Source: Bacillota bacterium
GTDB lineage: Bacteria > Bacillota > Clostridia > Clostridiales > Clostridiaceae
Assembly: GCA_017861315.1 (NCBI GenBank)
Contig: JAGFXP010000010.1
Location: forward strand, 1-64,000
Direction: 5' to 3'
Length of the DNA stretch: 64,000 nucleotides
The position numbers were made by a program, and so were the translations under genes. Under the pieces are notes generated by a model. It searched no databases, had not been told where the DNA came from, and saw only the letters and a list, made by a program, of their open reading frames with translations. Shown in pieces: positions 1 through 7,265 of this stretch (positions within the stretch are counted from its first letter, which is position 1; each line of letters begins with the position of its first letter).

Positions 1-164
1 TCCCTTTCATTGGCAAGGATCCATTCAAATCCAGCACCTACTACCTTTTGGGATATGAAGGCAACGGCACCTGCTACTCAATGGCAGGCGCTATGATAAT
101 CAAGGACCTGATCCTCGGAAACAGCAATCAGTATGCGGACATCGTAAGAGTTGACAGAAAATAA
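1..164 (+). CDS. FAD-dependent oxidoreductase (DAO-like), C-terminal fragment
   Basis: Only the last 53 codons are in the window (reading frame from base 3, TAA at 162-164). The stretch GYEGNGTCYSMAGAMIIKDL followed by a glycine resembles the C-terminal FAD-binding end of DAO-family oxidoreductases, where a G-x-G-N/G-x-x-x-S motif and the helix after it close over the flavin. Substrate cannot be read from this piece. No good terminator follows before the next gene, so 165-282 holds only a leader with no clear promoter. Alternative: another two-dinucleotide-fold flavoprotein. Confidence 0.6.
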   Translation, partial: PFIGKDPFKSSTYYLLGYEGNGTCYSMAGAMIIKDLILGNSNQYADIVRVDRK

Positions 165-282
165 TCATATCTGTATGGAAATTTCGTCCGAAGCATGTTA
201 AACTAAGAAAAGACATCTATGGGTCCGGGGGGAAGGACATAATAAACGGGAATTTTTGAGGTTAAATAGAGAGGTAAATGAA

Positions 283-1326
283 ATGAATAAATTAACTTTA
301 TTAACATTATCAATCTTGACAAGCGCATTTTTGCTGACCGGCTGCGGCAGTCTGGCTGATATAGGCGGGAAAAGCGTAGCGACAACTCAGACCGAGCAGG
401 AGGAAGTAAAAAAGGATCCAAAGGAAAGCATAGATCTGAGCCTTAAGCCTAATGAATCCGGCAAGATAATGGTGCTGATGTACCATAACATAGGCAGTGA
501 GGAGAAGGAGTGGGTAAGAACTCCTGAAAACTTTACAAAGGACATGAACACACTGTATGAAAAAGGGTACAGACCGATCAGCCTCACTGATTACGTCACA
601 GGGAACATAAATGTGGAACAGGGCTGCACTCCCGTGATCATAACCTTTGATGACGGCAACATGAACAATTTCGAATACCTGAGCGACGGTACTGTAAGCA
701 AGACTTCGGCAGTAGGACTTCTGATTGATTTCCATGAGAAGCATAAAGACTTCCCGCTCGAAGCGACTTTCTTCATAAACGGCGATCTTCCTTTCGGACA
801 GAAGGACATGGAGAGCAAGAAACTTAGCTTCGTAGTAGAAAAGGGAATGGACATTGGCAACCATACTGTGGACCATGCGAATTTCAGCAGTCTGCCTGCA
901 GACAAGATCCAGATGGAAATCGGATCCCAGGCCCAGTATCTTCAGAAACTTATCAGCAAGAAGGGCTATGTAGTGAACACATTAGCGCTTCCGTACGGAT
1001 CAAGGCCCAAGGACGATTCGCTGGCACCTTATCTGCACGCAGGAAGCTACAACGATTTGGCATATAAGAACATTGCAATCCTGAACGTAGGCTGGAACCC
1101 TGCATACTCGCCGTATGACGCTAAATTCAACAACCTGAGCATACCGAGGATAAGGGCGAGCGAAATGAAGGTTGACAATGTAGGAATGTATAACTACATC
1201 CAATACTTCGACAATCATCCTGAGGAAAGATTTATAAGCGACGGTGTGAGCGAAGTCATAACAGTGCCTGCTGCTAAGGCGGAGCTGATTAAGGCAACCA
1301 CCGATAAAGAATTATACACGTACTAA
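283..1326 (+). CDS. Polysaccharide deacetylase family lipoprotein
   Basis: A predicted extracytoplasmic carbohydrate esterase of the NodB/CE4 type, which removes acetyl groups from cell-wall or other polysaccharide. ATG at 283 is chosen over an in-frame TTG at 256 because GAGAGG lies at the right distance and because it gives a clean lipoprotein signal ending LLTGC (acylated Cys21). The CE4 motifs are visible: MYHNIG near residue 66, the TFDDG metal motif (Asp-Asp at 123-124) and HTVDH (194-198). At 347 residues it is normal for a membrane-anchored member. It is 25 bp upstream of a second envelope glycoside-hydrolase-like gene, so a common transcript and a wall-related role are likely. Confidence 0.85.
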   Translation: MNKLTLLTLSILTSAFLLTGCGSLADIGGKSVATTQTEQEEVKKDPKESIDLSLKPNESGKIMVLMYHNIGSEEKEWVRTPENFTKDMNTLYEKGYRPISLTDYVTGNINVEQGCTPVIITFDDGNMNNFEYLSDGTVSKTSAVGLLIDFHEKHKDFPLEATFFINGDLPFGQKDMESKKLSFVVEKGMDIGNHTVDHANFSSLPADKIQMEIGSQAQYLQKLISKKGYVVNTLALPYGSRPKDDSLAPYLHAGSYNDLAYKNIAILNVGWNPAYSPYDAKFNNLSIPRIRASEMKVDNVGMYNYIQYFDNHPEERFISDGVSEVITVPAAKAELIKATTDKELYTY

Positions 1327-1351
1327 AAATAAAAGGCAGAAAAGGGATATC

Positions 1352-3097
1352 ATGGATAAAAAAATGGTGAACAAGAAAATATTACCGATAATTATACTAG
1401 TGGCAGTGCTTTCTCTGGCGGCTTACGGGATATATTCGCTTCAGGCAGGGAAATCAGGGAATACAACAGAGCAGACAGAAGATGACGGCAAGAAATCAGC
1501 AGCGGAATTGGCAAGACTTCAGAAGGAAAGAGAAGAGCTGGAAACTCAGAGAAAAGAGCAGCTGGGTGAGTTCTACGTCCCGCTTCCGGCAATAACAGAA
1601 GAGAAAGCGGAAGTCAAAACAGTTGAGGCAAAGGCGCTTTATGTTTCCTCAACCGTTGCAGGCATGACATTCGATGAAGAAAAAGTTGCATACTACGCTA
1701 AATATATCAAAGCGCTTAACGGAGAGTCAGGTGAAGCTGCGGATTCAAGCAGGCTTTCAGAGCTGAACAAGCTGGAAAAGGTTCTGGGAATCTGTGAAGC
1801 CACGGAGGTAAACTCCCTGGTCATCGACATCAAAAACGACGACGGTGTAGTTTCGTGGACAAGCGACATAGGCATCGTAAACACCATCAAATCGAATGCG
1901 GCAAATCCTATGAAGGATTACGCCAAGCTCATGGATTACCTAAAGAGCAAGGATATCTATACCATCGCCCGAGTGGTGGCATTCAAGGACCCTTACTTTG
2001 CAAAGCAGTTCAACGAGCATGCAATACAGCTCAAGGCCGGTGGAGTTTACAAGGACAGATCTGGCAATGTATGGGTAAATCCTTTTGATGAATACGTTTG
2101 GAAATACCTGGTGGCGATCTCCGAGGAAGCAGCTCTCAGGGGCTTCAACGAGGTCCAGTACGACTACGTTCGTTTCCCGGACGGGGCTAGCTATTACAAT
2201 CCTATAACTGATTTCCCGGGCAGAAACGGCAGGGATAAGGACGAAGGAATCGAGGACTTCCTTGAGTATGCTTCCAAGGAGCTTGAGCCTTACAATGTCC
2301 ATGTTTCAGCAGACGTGTTCGGCATAATCACCCATTCCTGGGACGACAAGCCTGAAGACATCGGACAGACCTGGAGGAAAGTAGCAAACAACGTGGATTA
2401 TATCTGCCCTATGGTTTATCCTAGCCATTACGGCGCAGGAAATTATAACTTTGCTGTTCCGGATCAGCATCCGTATGAGGTCCTGAGGCTATCGATGATG
2501 GAAGCCCTGGAGAGGAACGCTGCCCAGAAGAATCCAGGAAAAATCAGGCCTTGGATTCAGGGCTTTACAGCCCCATGGGTTAGCGGACACATAACCTACG
2601 ACGCATCCACCATTGCTAAGCAAATTGTGGCATGTGCAGAGCTTGGAATAAACGAATATATTATATGGAGCGCATCCAACAATTACGATCCTATGATCTT
2701 CAACTACCAGGACAAGATAAACAAGAACATAAGGGTGAGCGGCCAGGATATTCTTGCGAGAACTCCAGAGGATACAGTGAAAAAGTTCCTGGATGCCCAG
2801 AAGAACAAGCGCTACAGCACACAGTATCTCTTGACAGCCATCAAAGACAGAAGCGGAGATTATGATCAGTTCGTCCTTGATGTTGAAGAGAGCGGCATGG
2901 TCCTCAAGAGCTATGACTCTCTTGTGGTAACCGCGAATGACGACAAGAAGACCTATACAGCAACATTCAACGCTACCTACGCGAAAGGCGACGGAACGAC
3001 AGAAACCAAACCGATGAAGTACAAGATAGCACTGGAAAATGACGTGTACAAGGTTTTCAAGATTGAAGCAGCAGAAAAAACCGAAAAAGCAGAGTAA
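1352..3097 (+). CDS. Membrane-anchored DUF4015 putative glycoside hydrolase
   Basis: A 581-residue protein with one N-terminal transmembrane anchor (about 9-30), a charged coiled-coil linker (48-72), and a TIM-barrel-like DUF4015 domain (about 93-430) with VIDIKNDDG (157-165), VQYDYVRFPDG (268-278) and SADVFG (319-324). Acidic residues at strand ends in this family are proposed catalytic residues of a glycoside hydrolase, but the activity is not proven. The last 130 residues form a separate alpha+beta domain of unknown role. It follows the CE4 lipoprotein closely and ends at a strong hairpin, so the two probably form an operon for polysaccharide processing outside the membrane. Confidence 0.75.
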   Translation: MDKKMVNKKILPIIILVAVLSLAAYGIYSLQAGKSGNTTEQTEDDGKKSAAELARLQKEREELETQRKEQLGEFYVPLPAITEEKAEVKTVEAKALYVSSTVAGMTFDEEKVAYYAKYIKALNGESGEAADSSRLSELNKLEKVLGICEATEVNSLVIDIKNDDGVVSWTSDIGIVNTIKSNAANPMKDYAKLMDYLKSKDIYTIARVVAFKDPYFAKQFNEHAIQLKAGGVYKDRSGNVWVNPFDEYVWKYLVAISEEAALRGFNEVQYDYVRFPDGASYYNPITDFPGRNGRDKDEGIEDFLEYASKELEPYNVHVSADVFGIITHSWDDKPEDIGQTWRKVANNVDYICPMVYPSHYGAGNYNFAVPDQHPYEVLRLSMMEALERNAAQKNPGKIRPWIQGFTAPWVSGHITYDASTIAKQIVACAELGINEYIIWSASNNYDPMIFNYQDKINKNIRVSGQDILARTPEDTVKKFLDAQKNKRYSTQYLLTAIKDRSGDYDQFVLDVEESGMVLKSYDSLVVTANDDKKTYTATFNATYAKGDGTTETKPMKYKIALENDVYKVFKIEAAEKTEKAE

Positions 3098-3104
3098 AAA
3101 AATC

Positions 3105-3137
3105 AGGCCAGCCGGGATTATTCCAGGCTGGCCTTTC
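3105..3137. terminator. Bidirectional rho-independent terminator
   Basis: AGGCCAGCC (3105-3113) pairs perfectly with GGCTGGCCT (3126-3134). The plus strand has a short T run after it, and the minus strand reads GATTTTTTT, so it can end both the DUF4015 transcript and the ABC exporter transcript. Confidence 0.85.
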
Positions 3138-3150
3138 GCATGCATTTGCA

Positions 3151-3261
3151 TTAGGTGTTTCTGAGCACGCCGTTCAGTATTTCGTGGCTGACTTTAAAAC
3201 CCTTGCACAAGTAGAAATTCAAAGCATTTTCGTTTCCGTTGGAGACAAATATGAACCTATC
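3151..3261 (-). pseudogene. Remnant of a GNAT acetyltransferase (C-terminus only)
   Basis: Directly after the stop of the ABC exporter, another minus-strand frame reads 36 codons to a TAA at 3151-3153 and contains VSNGNENALNFYLCKGFK. This matches the C-terminal beta-alpha-beta end of GNAT N-acetyltransferases (N-x-x-A-x-x-F-Y-x-x-x-G-F). No start codon or upstream GNAT core exists: the frame runs back into the exporter gene. It is best read as the tail of a former GNAT gene whose front was lost by deletion, with the exporter now joined to it. Confidence 0.45.
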
Positions 3262-5098
3262 CTGGTTGTTCTTTGTTCTCCTCAAGCGCATGCCTGAACT
3301 GTGTTTCGTACAGCTCGTTGTATACGCCTTCCTTCAATAGCAGTTCCTCATGGGTCCCGCGTTCGACTATTTCACCGCACTTCAATACCATTATTTCGTC
3401 TGCGGCCATGATCGTTGAAAGCCTGTGGGCTATTATGATGCTGGTCCTGCCTCTAAGGAGCGGCTCGATAGCATCCTGGATATAACATTCCGATATTGAG
3501 TCCAGAGAAGAGGTGGCTTCGTCAAGTATGATGAGCTCAGGATTCTTCAGTATGACTCGCGCTATGGAGACCCTCTGCTTCTCGCCGCCGCTAAGTTTGA
3601 CGCCTCGGTTTCCCACCAGCGTGTCGTAGCCGTTCGGGAGACCCGCTATGAAGTCGTGTATGTTTGCCTCGCGGCATACCCTGATAAGGTCCTCGTCGGT
3701 GGCATCCGCCTTTGCATAGAGCAGGTTTTCTTTTATCGTGCCGTTGAAAAGATAGGTGTCCTGGGTTACAACGCCGATGGACTTGCGGAGGAATTCAAGA
3801 TCAAGGTCGCGTATGTCCTTTCCGTCCAGCAGAATCCTTCCGCTGGTGACATCATAAAGCCGGGGCAGAAGGTTTATCAGAGTTGATTTTCCGGATCCGC
3901 TTGGACCTACAATGGCCACCGAGCTCCCTGCAGAAATGCTGAAGCAGATGTCTTTCAGGATAGGCTGGCCTTCGTTGTAGCTGAAACCGACATGATCAAA
4001 TTCCACATTGCCGTTAAGTTTGTCCGGTATCACAGCATCAGGCTTATTCTCGATCTCAAGGGGCATATCGAGATATTCGAAAATCCTGGTGAACATTGCA
4101 AGGGATCTGATCAGATCCACATGTATGCTTAAGAGGGAGTTTACCGGCTGGTACATCCTGCCGAGCAGCGCCACCATCACCGTAATATCACCTACCGACA
4201 GGGTGGAGTCGCCCTGCTTCAGCATCAGGATTCCTCCTGCAAGATATATGAGCATGGGGGCCACTCCCGTGTAGGTGCTCATGGACAACCTGAACCATCG
4301 TCCGGCCATGCTCTCCTTTATGCGTAGCCTTGTCATCTCAAGATTTGCGCTTTGATATTTGCTGTATTCCAGCTGTTCATTTGTGAACAGCTTAAGAAGC
4401 AGCTGACCGCTTATGCTCAGAGTCTCGTTCAGTATCTGGTTTATCTCGTCGTTCTTCTCCTGGGCTTTTAGGGTTATCATCCAGCGGGTTTTTCCTACCA
4501 GTTTTGTAGGGATGACAAACAGCGGCACGATGGCTATCCCCACCAAAGTGAGGAGCCAGTTCTGCTGAAACATTACAATGATAGCTGTGATAAGTATCAC
4601 GGAGTTCTTCAGCGTGTTTGTGAGGGTGCCAAGAATGACATTTTCGATACCGCTTATGTCGCTGGTCATTCGTGTTATGATATCGCCCTGCTTGCTGGTG
4701 CAGAAAAAACGTATTGAAACCTTTTGCAGGTGGGAATACAGAAGGTTTCTCATGTCATAGGTTATGTTGTAGGTCACAGAGGTATTAAGGTAGCTTTCGA
4801 GCACTACTATCAGGTTCGAGGCTGCAAGCACCCCGATAGATATGATTATGAGCGTTACAAGCCTGTCGAAATCTTTTCCGATAAGTCCTTCGTCTATTAT
4901 TCTTCCAGTAAGGATGGCAGGAAGCAGCCCAAGAATTGAAGAAGCTACAATCGTGGCAAATACCAGCAGGAGCTTGAGCCAGTATGGCAAGAGATAGCTG
5001 AAAATCCTTTTTAGCAGGGTGACGGTTATCTTCGGCCTGTTCTGCTTTTCTTCTTCTGTAAGATATCCGCGGCTCCCCCGCATCCCGAATTTTTCCAT
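3257..5098 (-). CDS. ABC transporter, fused permease and ATPase (exporter type)
   Basis: A 613-residue half-transporter of the MsbA/LmrA/BmrA exporter type that would dimerise in the membrane and use ATP to expel a lipid, drug or peptide. The N-terminal six-helix domain spans about 30-345. The ATPase domain has Walker A GPSGSGKS (398-405), signature LSGGE (502-506), Walker B LIILDEAT (522-529) and an H-loop in IIAHRLST. The start at 5098 is chosen because AAAGGAG sits 8 bases upstream; two upstream in-frame ATG/GTG codons are too close to it. It stands alone on the minus strand. Substrate cannot be predicted. Confidence 0.9.
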   Translation of the reverse strand: MEKFGMRGSRGYLTEEEKQNRPKITVTLLKRIFSYLLPYWLKLLLVFATIVASSILGLLPAILTGRIIDEGLIGKDFDRLVTLIIISIGVLAASNLIVVLESYLNTSVTYNITYDMRNLLYSHLQKVSIRFFCTSKQGDIITRMTSDISGIENVILGTLTNTLKNSVILITAIIVMFQQNWLLTLVGIAIVPLFVIPTKLVGKTRWMITLKAQEKNDEINQILNETLSISGQLLLKLFTNEQLEYSKYQSANLEMTRLRIKESMAGRWFRLSMSTYTGVAPMLIYLAGGILMLKQGDSTLSVGDITVMVALLGRMYQPVNSLLSIHVDLIRSLAMFTRIFEYLDMPLEIENKPDAVIPDKLNGNVEFDHVGFSYNEGQPILKDICFSISAGSSVAIVGPSGSGKSTLINLLPRLYDVTSGRILLDGKDIRDLDLEFLRKSIGVVTQDTYLFNGTIKENLLYAKADATDEDLIRVCREANIHDFIAGLPNGYDTLVGNRGVKLSGGEKQRVSIARVILKNPELIILDEATSSLDSISECYIQDAIEPLLRGRTSIIIAHRLSTIMAADEIMVLKCGEIVERGTHEELLLKEGVYNELYETQFRHALEENKEQPG

Positions 5099-5226
5099 GC
5101 TCATCACTCCTTTCCGAGTTATTAGCTTCATAATATCATATTTGTGAAATTTAATAAAATGGCTTGTAGCATTCTCATGAAAAATGATAAACTATGACAT
5201 GTATATTAGTTTAAAGGAGAATTGCT

Positions 5227-5415
5227 ATGGATATTGACAAGGCTATAGAAAGAATTAATTTTCTTTATAAAAAGAGCAAGGCAGAAGGGCTTACTGAATG
5301 CGAGAAGCAGGAGCAGAAGGAGCTTAGGGAGTACTACGTAGGGCTGGTGAAGAATAACCTCAGATCACAGCTCGAAACAAAGGTTATGCCAAAATCCTGC
5401 GGACCTAAGTATTAG
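5227..5415 (+). CDS. DUF896 (YnzC-like) protein
   Basis: A 62-residue cytoplasmic protein of the DUF896/YnzC family, common in Firmicutes and of unknown function. The family pattern is plain: RINFLYKKSKAEGLTECEKQEQ, that is, two short helices with E-K-x-E-Q, followed by LREYY. B. subtilis YnzC is reported to be regulated by LexA, but no LexA box is evident here. AAAGGAG precedes the ATG, and a strong terminator follows immediately, so it is monocistronic. Confidence 0.85.
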   Translation: MDIDKAIERINFLYKKSKAEGLTECEKQEQKELREYYVGLVKNNLRSQLETKVMPKSCGPKY

Positions 5416-5420
5416 CAGAG

Positions 5421-5449
5421 GACCTTCCCTTTTCCGGGAGGGTCTTTTT
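5421..5449 (+). terminator. Rho-independent terminator after the DUF896 gene
   Basis: GACCTTCCC (5421-5429) pairs with GGGAGGGTC (5436-5444, one G-T pair), followed by TTTTT. Confidence 0.85.
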
Positions 5450-5499
5450 GTGGTATAATATTTTCAGAATATTATAAATTATTCTCGGGGGTGATTACC

Positions 5500-6321
5500 G
5501 TGAGCAAGCTGACAGGCACATTCAGTGAAAAAATGTACAAGATAATTTTTGAATCGGACACCCCGCAGGGAAGGGCCTTCGACATAGTTGTCATAATCTC
5601 GATAGTGTCGAGCAGCCTGCTGGTCATGGCAGAAAGCGTTTCACCGGTCTATTCTGAATACGGACAGCAGCTGGACATGTTCACATGGTTTTTCGTCATA
5701 CTCTTCACACTGGAATATCTACTTCGTGTCGGCTATTCAAAAAACAGAAGGAAATATGTGGTGAGCTTTTTCGGGATCATCGACCTGGCGGCAATACTCC
5801 CTGCATATCTAAGCCTCATCATTCCTTCAGTTCATTTGCTGGTTGTGATAAGGCTGTTCAGGCTTCTGAGGCTCTTCACGATCCTCAAGATGGGCCGCTA
5901 CGTGAAGGAGTCAGGAACAATAATCATGGCGCTTAAGGCAAGCAGGCCAAAGATAACAGTGTTCATCTTTGCAATCCTGTTCATAATAACAATCGTTGGG
6001 ACCATGATGTACATCGTCGAAGGGCCCAGGGAAGGCTTCAGCAGCATCCCCGAAGCCATGTACTGGGCAACGGTGACGGTGGCGACAGTCGGCTACGGAG
6101 ACATAACGCCAAAAACACCGCTGGGGAGGTTGATTGCCAGCATGCTTATTCTGGTCGGTTATGGGATAATAGCTGTACCAACAGGCATTATAACTAATGA
6201 GATATCAACGGTCACTAAGGAGTCAAAGGGATCCATAATTTGCTCAAGCTGCGGCCACAGCATTCCAATGAAAGACAATACGTTCTACTGCAGCAAATGC
6301 GGCGAAAAACTGAATAGATAA
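5500..6321 (+). CDS. Voltage-gated K+ channel with C-terminal zinc ribbon
   Basis: A 273-residue six-helix ion channel. The voltage-sensor S4 segment carries regularly spaced arginines (RLFRLLRLF, about 117-125). The pore has selectivity filter TVGYGD (196-201), diagnostic for K+ channels. After S6 the protein ends in a two-CxxC zinc ribbon (Cys248, 251, 264, 267), an unusual cytoplasmic addition. GTG at 5500 is preferred to GTG at 5491 because GGGGGTG lies 6 bases before it. It heads a four-gene run with a small membrane protein, a helix-hairpin-helix protein and a DUF1801 protein. Confidence 0.88.
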   Translation: MSKLTGTFSEKMYKIIFESDTPQGRAFDIVVIISIVSSSLLVMAESVSPVYSEYGQQLDMFTWFFVILFTLEYLLRVGYSKNRRKYVVSFFGIIDLAAILPAYLSLIIPSVHLLVVIRLFRLLRLFTILKMGRYVKESGTIIMALKASRPKITVFIFAILFIITIVGTMMYIVEGPREGFSSIPEAMYWATVTVATVGYGDITPKTPLGRLIASMLILVGYGIIAVPTGIITNEISTVTKESKGSIICSSCGHSIPMKDNTFYCSKCGEKLNR

Positions 6322-6333
6322 GGAGGAAAGGAA

Positions 6334-6498
6334 ATGAGGGAATACATAACTGTAGAAAAAACGGTCAGGTCGGGGATAACCTTCGGTTCATGCCTGGCCA
6401 TGGTCATATCCTACACGAACTGGCATTCAATATTCTGGGCCATAATACACGGGCTGCTCAGCTGGATCTACGTGATCTACTATATTGTAGTGTACTAA
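6334..6498 (+). CDS. Small membrane protein, 54 residues
   Basis: An ATG with an excellent ribosome binding site (AGGAGGAAAG) opens 54 codons ending at TAA 6496-6498. The protein has a short charged N-terminus (MREYITVEKTVRSG) and two hydrophobic segments separated by NWHSIF; the second contains WAIIHGLLSWIYVIYYIV. The WxxxHGxxxWxYVxYY pattern resembles small uncharacterised membrane proteins of Firmicutes. It lies 12 bp after the channel and 19 bp before the next gene, so it is co-transcribed and might associate with the channel, which is inference only. Confidence 0.75.
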   Translation: MREYITVEKTVRSGITFGSCLAMVISYTNWHSIFWAIIHGLLSWIYVIYYIVVY

Positions 6499-6517
6499 TA
6501 GAAAGGAGGTGTTCGGT

Positions 6518-6769
6518 TTGAACAAGCTGCAGAGCATTCCCGGGATCGGGGTGAAGATGGCGGAAGACCTTCTGCTTCTTGGGATCAAAAGCCCTCAGGA
6601 TCTAATAGGAGAGGATCCTGAACTTCTTTATCAAAGGCTTTGCGCAATAAAGGGCTACAAGGTCGACAGGTGCGTGCTTTATGTTTTCAGATGCGCCGTT
6701 TATTATGCTAACGAAAAAGAGCATGACCCGGAAAAACTAAAATGGTGGAAATGGAAGGATGTTGATTAG
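6518..6769 (+). CDS. Helix-hairpin-helix protein, pathogenicity locus (Cdd1) family
   Basis: An 83-residue protein with a DNA-binding helix-hairpin-helix (LQSIPGIGVKMAEDLLLLGI, about 4-23) and the conserved tail LKWWKWKD of the Cdd1/pathogenicity-locus family. Its cellular role is not established; related HhH modules bind DNA without sequence preference. TTG at 6518 is chosen because AAAGGAGG lies 8 bases before it; a GTG at 6509 overlaps that site. The stop TAG is followed directly by the ATG of the next gene, so translation is coupled. Confidence 0.8.
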   Translation: MNKLQSIPGIGVKMAEDLLLLGIKSPQDLIGEDPELLYQRLCAIKGYKVDRCVLYVFRCAVYYANEKEHDPEKLKWWKWKDVD

Positions 6770-7240
6770 ATGAGATATGAAGCGGCAACGCCGGATGAAT
6801 ACGCAGCTCAGCTGACCGAAGACAGGCGGCGCGCTGTTGACAAGCTTAGAGAGACGCTTAAGAGCAGCCTTCCTAAGGGAATCGAGGAGGCTATGTACGC
6901 CGGCATGATAGGGTATGTAATACCCCTCAGCCTTTACCCGAGTGGTTATCATGCGGCACCAGGGGAACCGCTGCCCTTTATGAGCATAGCTTCCCAGAAG
7001 AACCATATAGCTCTGTACCATATGGGTATCTACGTATTCCCGGAGGTCCTTGAATGGTTCAGGGATGAATATTCAAAGAGGGTAAAAACGAAGCTGGATA
7101 TGGCAAAGAGCTGCATCAGGTTCAAAAACCCGGACCGGATCCCTTACGAGCTGATTGCAGAGCTTTGCGGGAAAATCTCGATAGAGGAATACATCAGTAA
7201 ATATGAGGAGAATATTCATAAAAGTAAGGCAGGGCGCTGA
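6770..7240 (+). CDS. DUF1801 domain protein
   Basis: A 156-residue soluble protein of the DUF1801 (YdhG-like) family, a small alpha/beta fold of unknown function. Characteristic features are PDEYAAQL at the N-terminus, EEAMYAGMIGY and the HIALYHMG strand. The ATG abuts the stop of the helix-hairpin-helix gene. In other Firmicutes this family is often next to small DNA-related genes, but no activity can be assigned. The gene ends inside a hairpin shared with the convergent ATPase gene. Confidence 0.75.
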   Translation: MRYEAATPDEYAAQLTEDRRRAVDKLRETLKSSLPKGIEEAMYAGMIGYVIPLSLYPSGYHAAPGEPLPFMSIASQKNHIALYHMGIYVFPEVLEWFRDEYSKRVKTKLDMAKSCIRFKNPDRIPYELIAELCGKISIEEYISKYEENIHKSKAGR

Positions 7241-7264
7241 GAGAAACATCACGTGCCCTGCCTT
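7226..7264. terminator. Bidirectional terminator between convergent genes
   Basis: AAGGCAGGGC (7226-7235) pairs perfectly with GCCCTGCCTT (7255-7264). It overlaps the ends of both the DUF1801 gene and the P-type ATPase gene; only short T tracts follow on each strand. Confidence 0.7.
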
Positions 7265-7265
7265 C

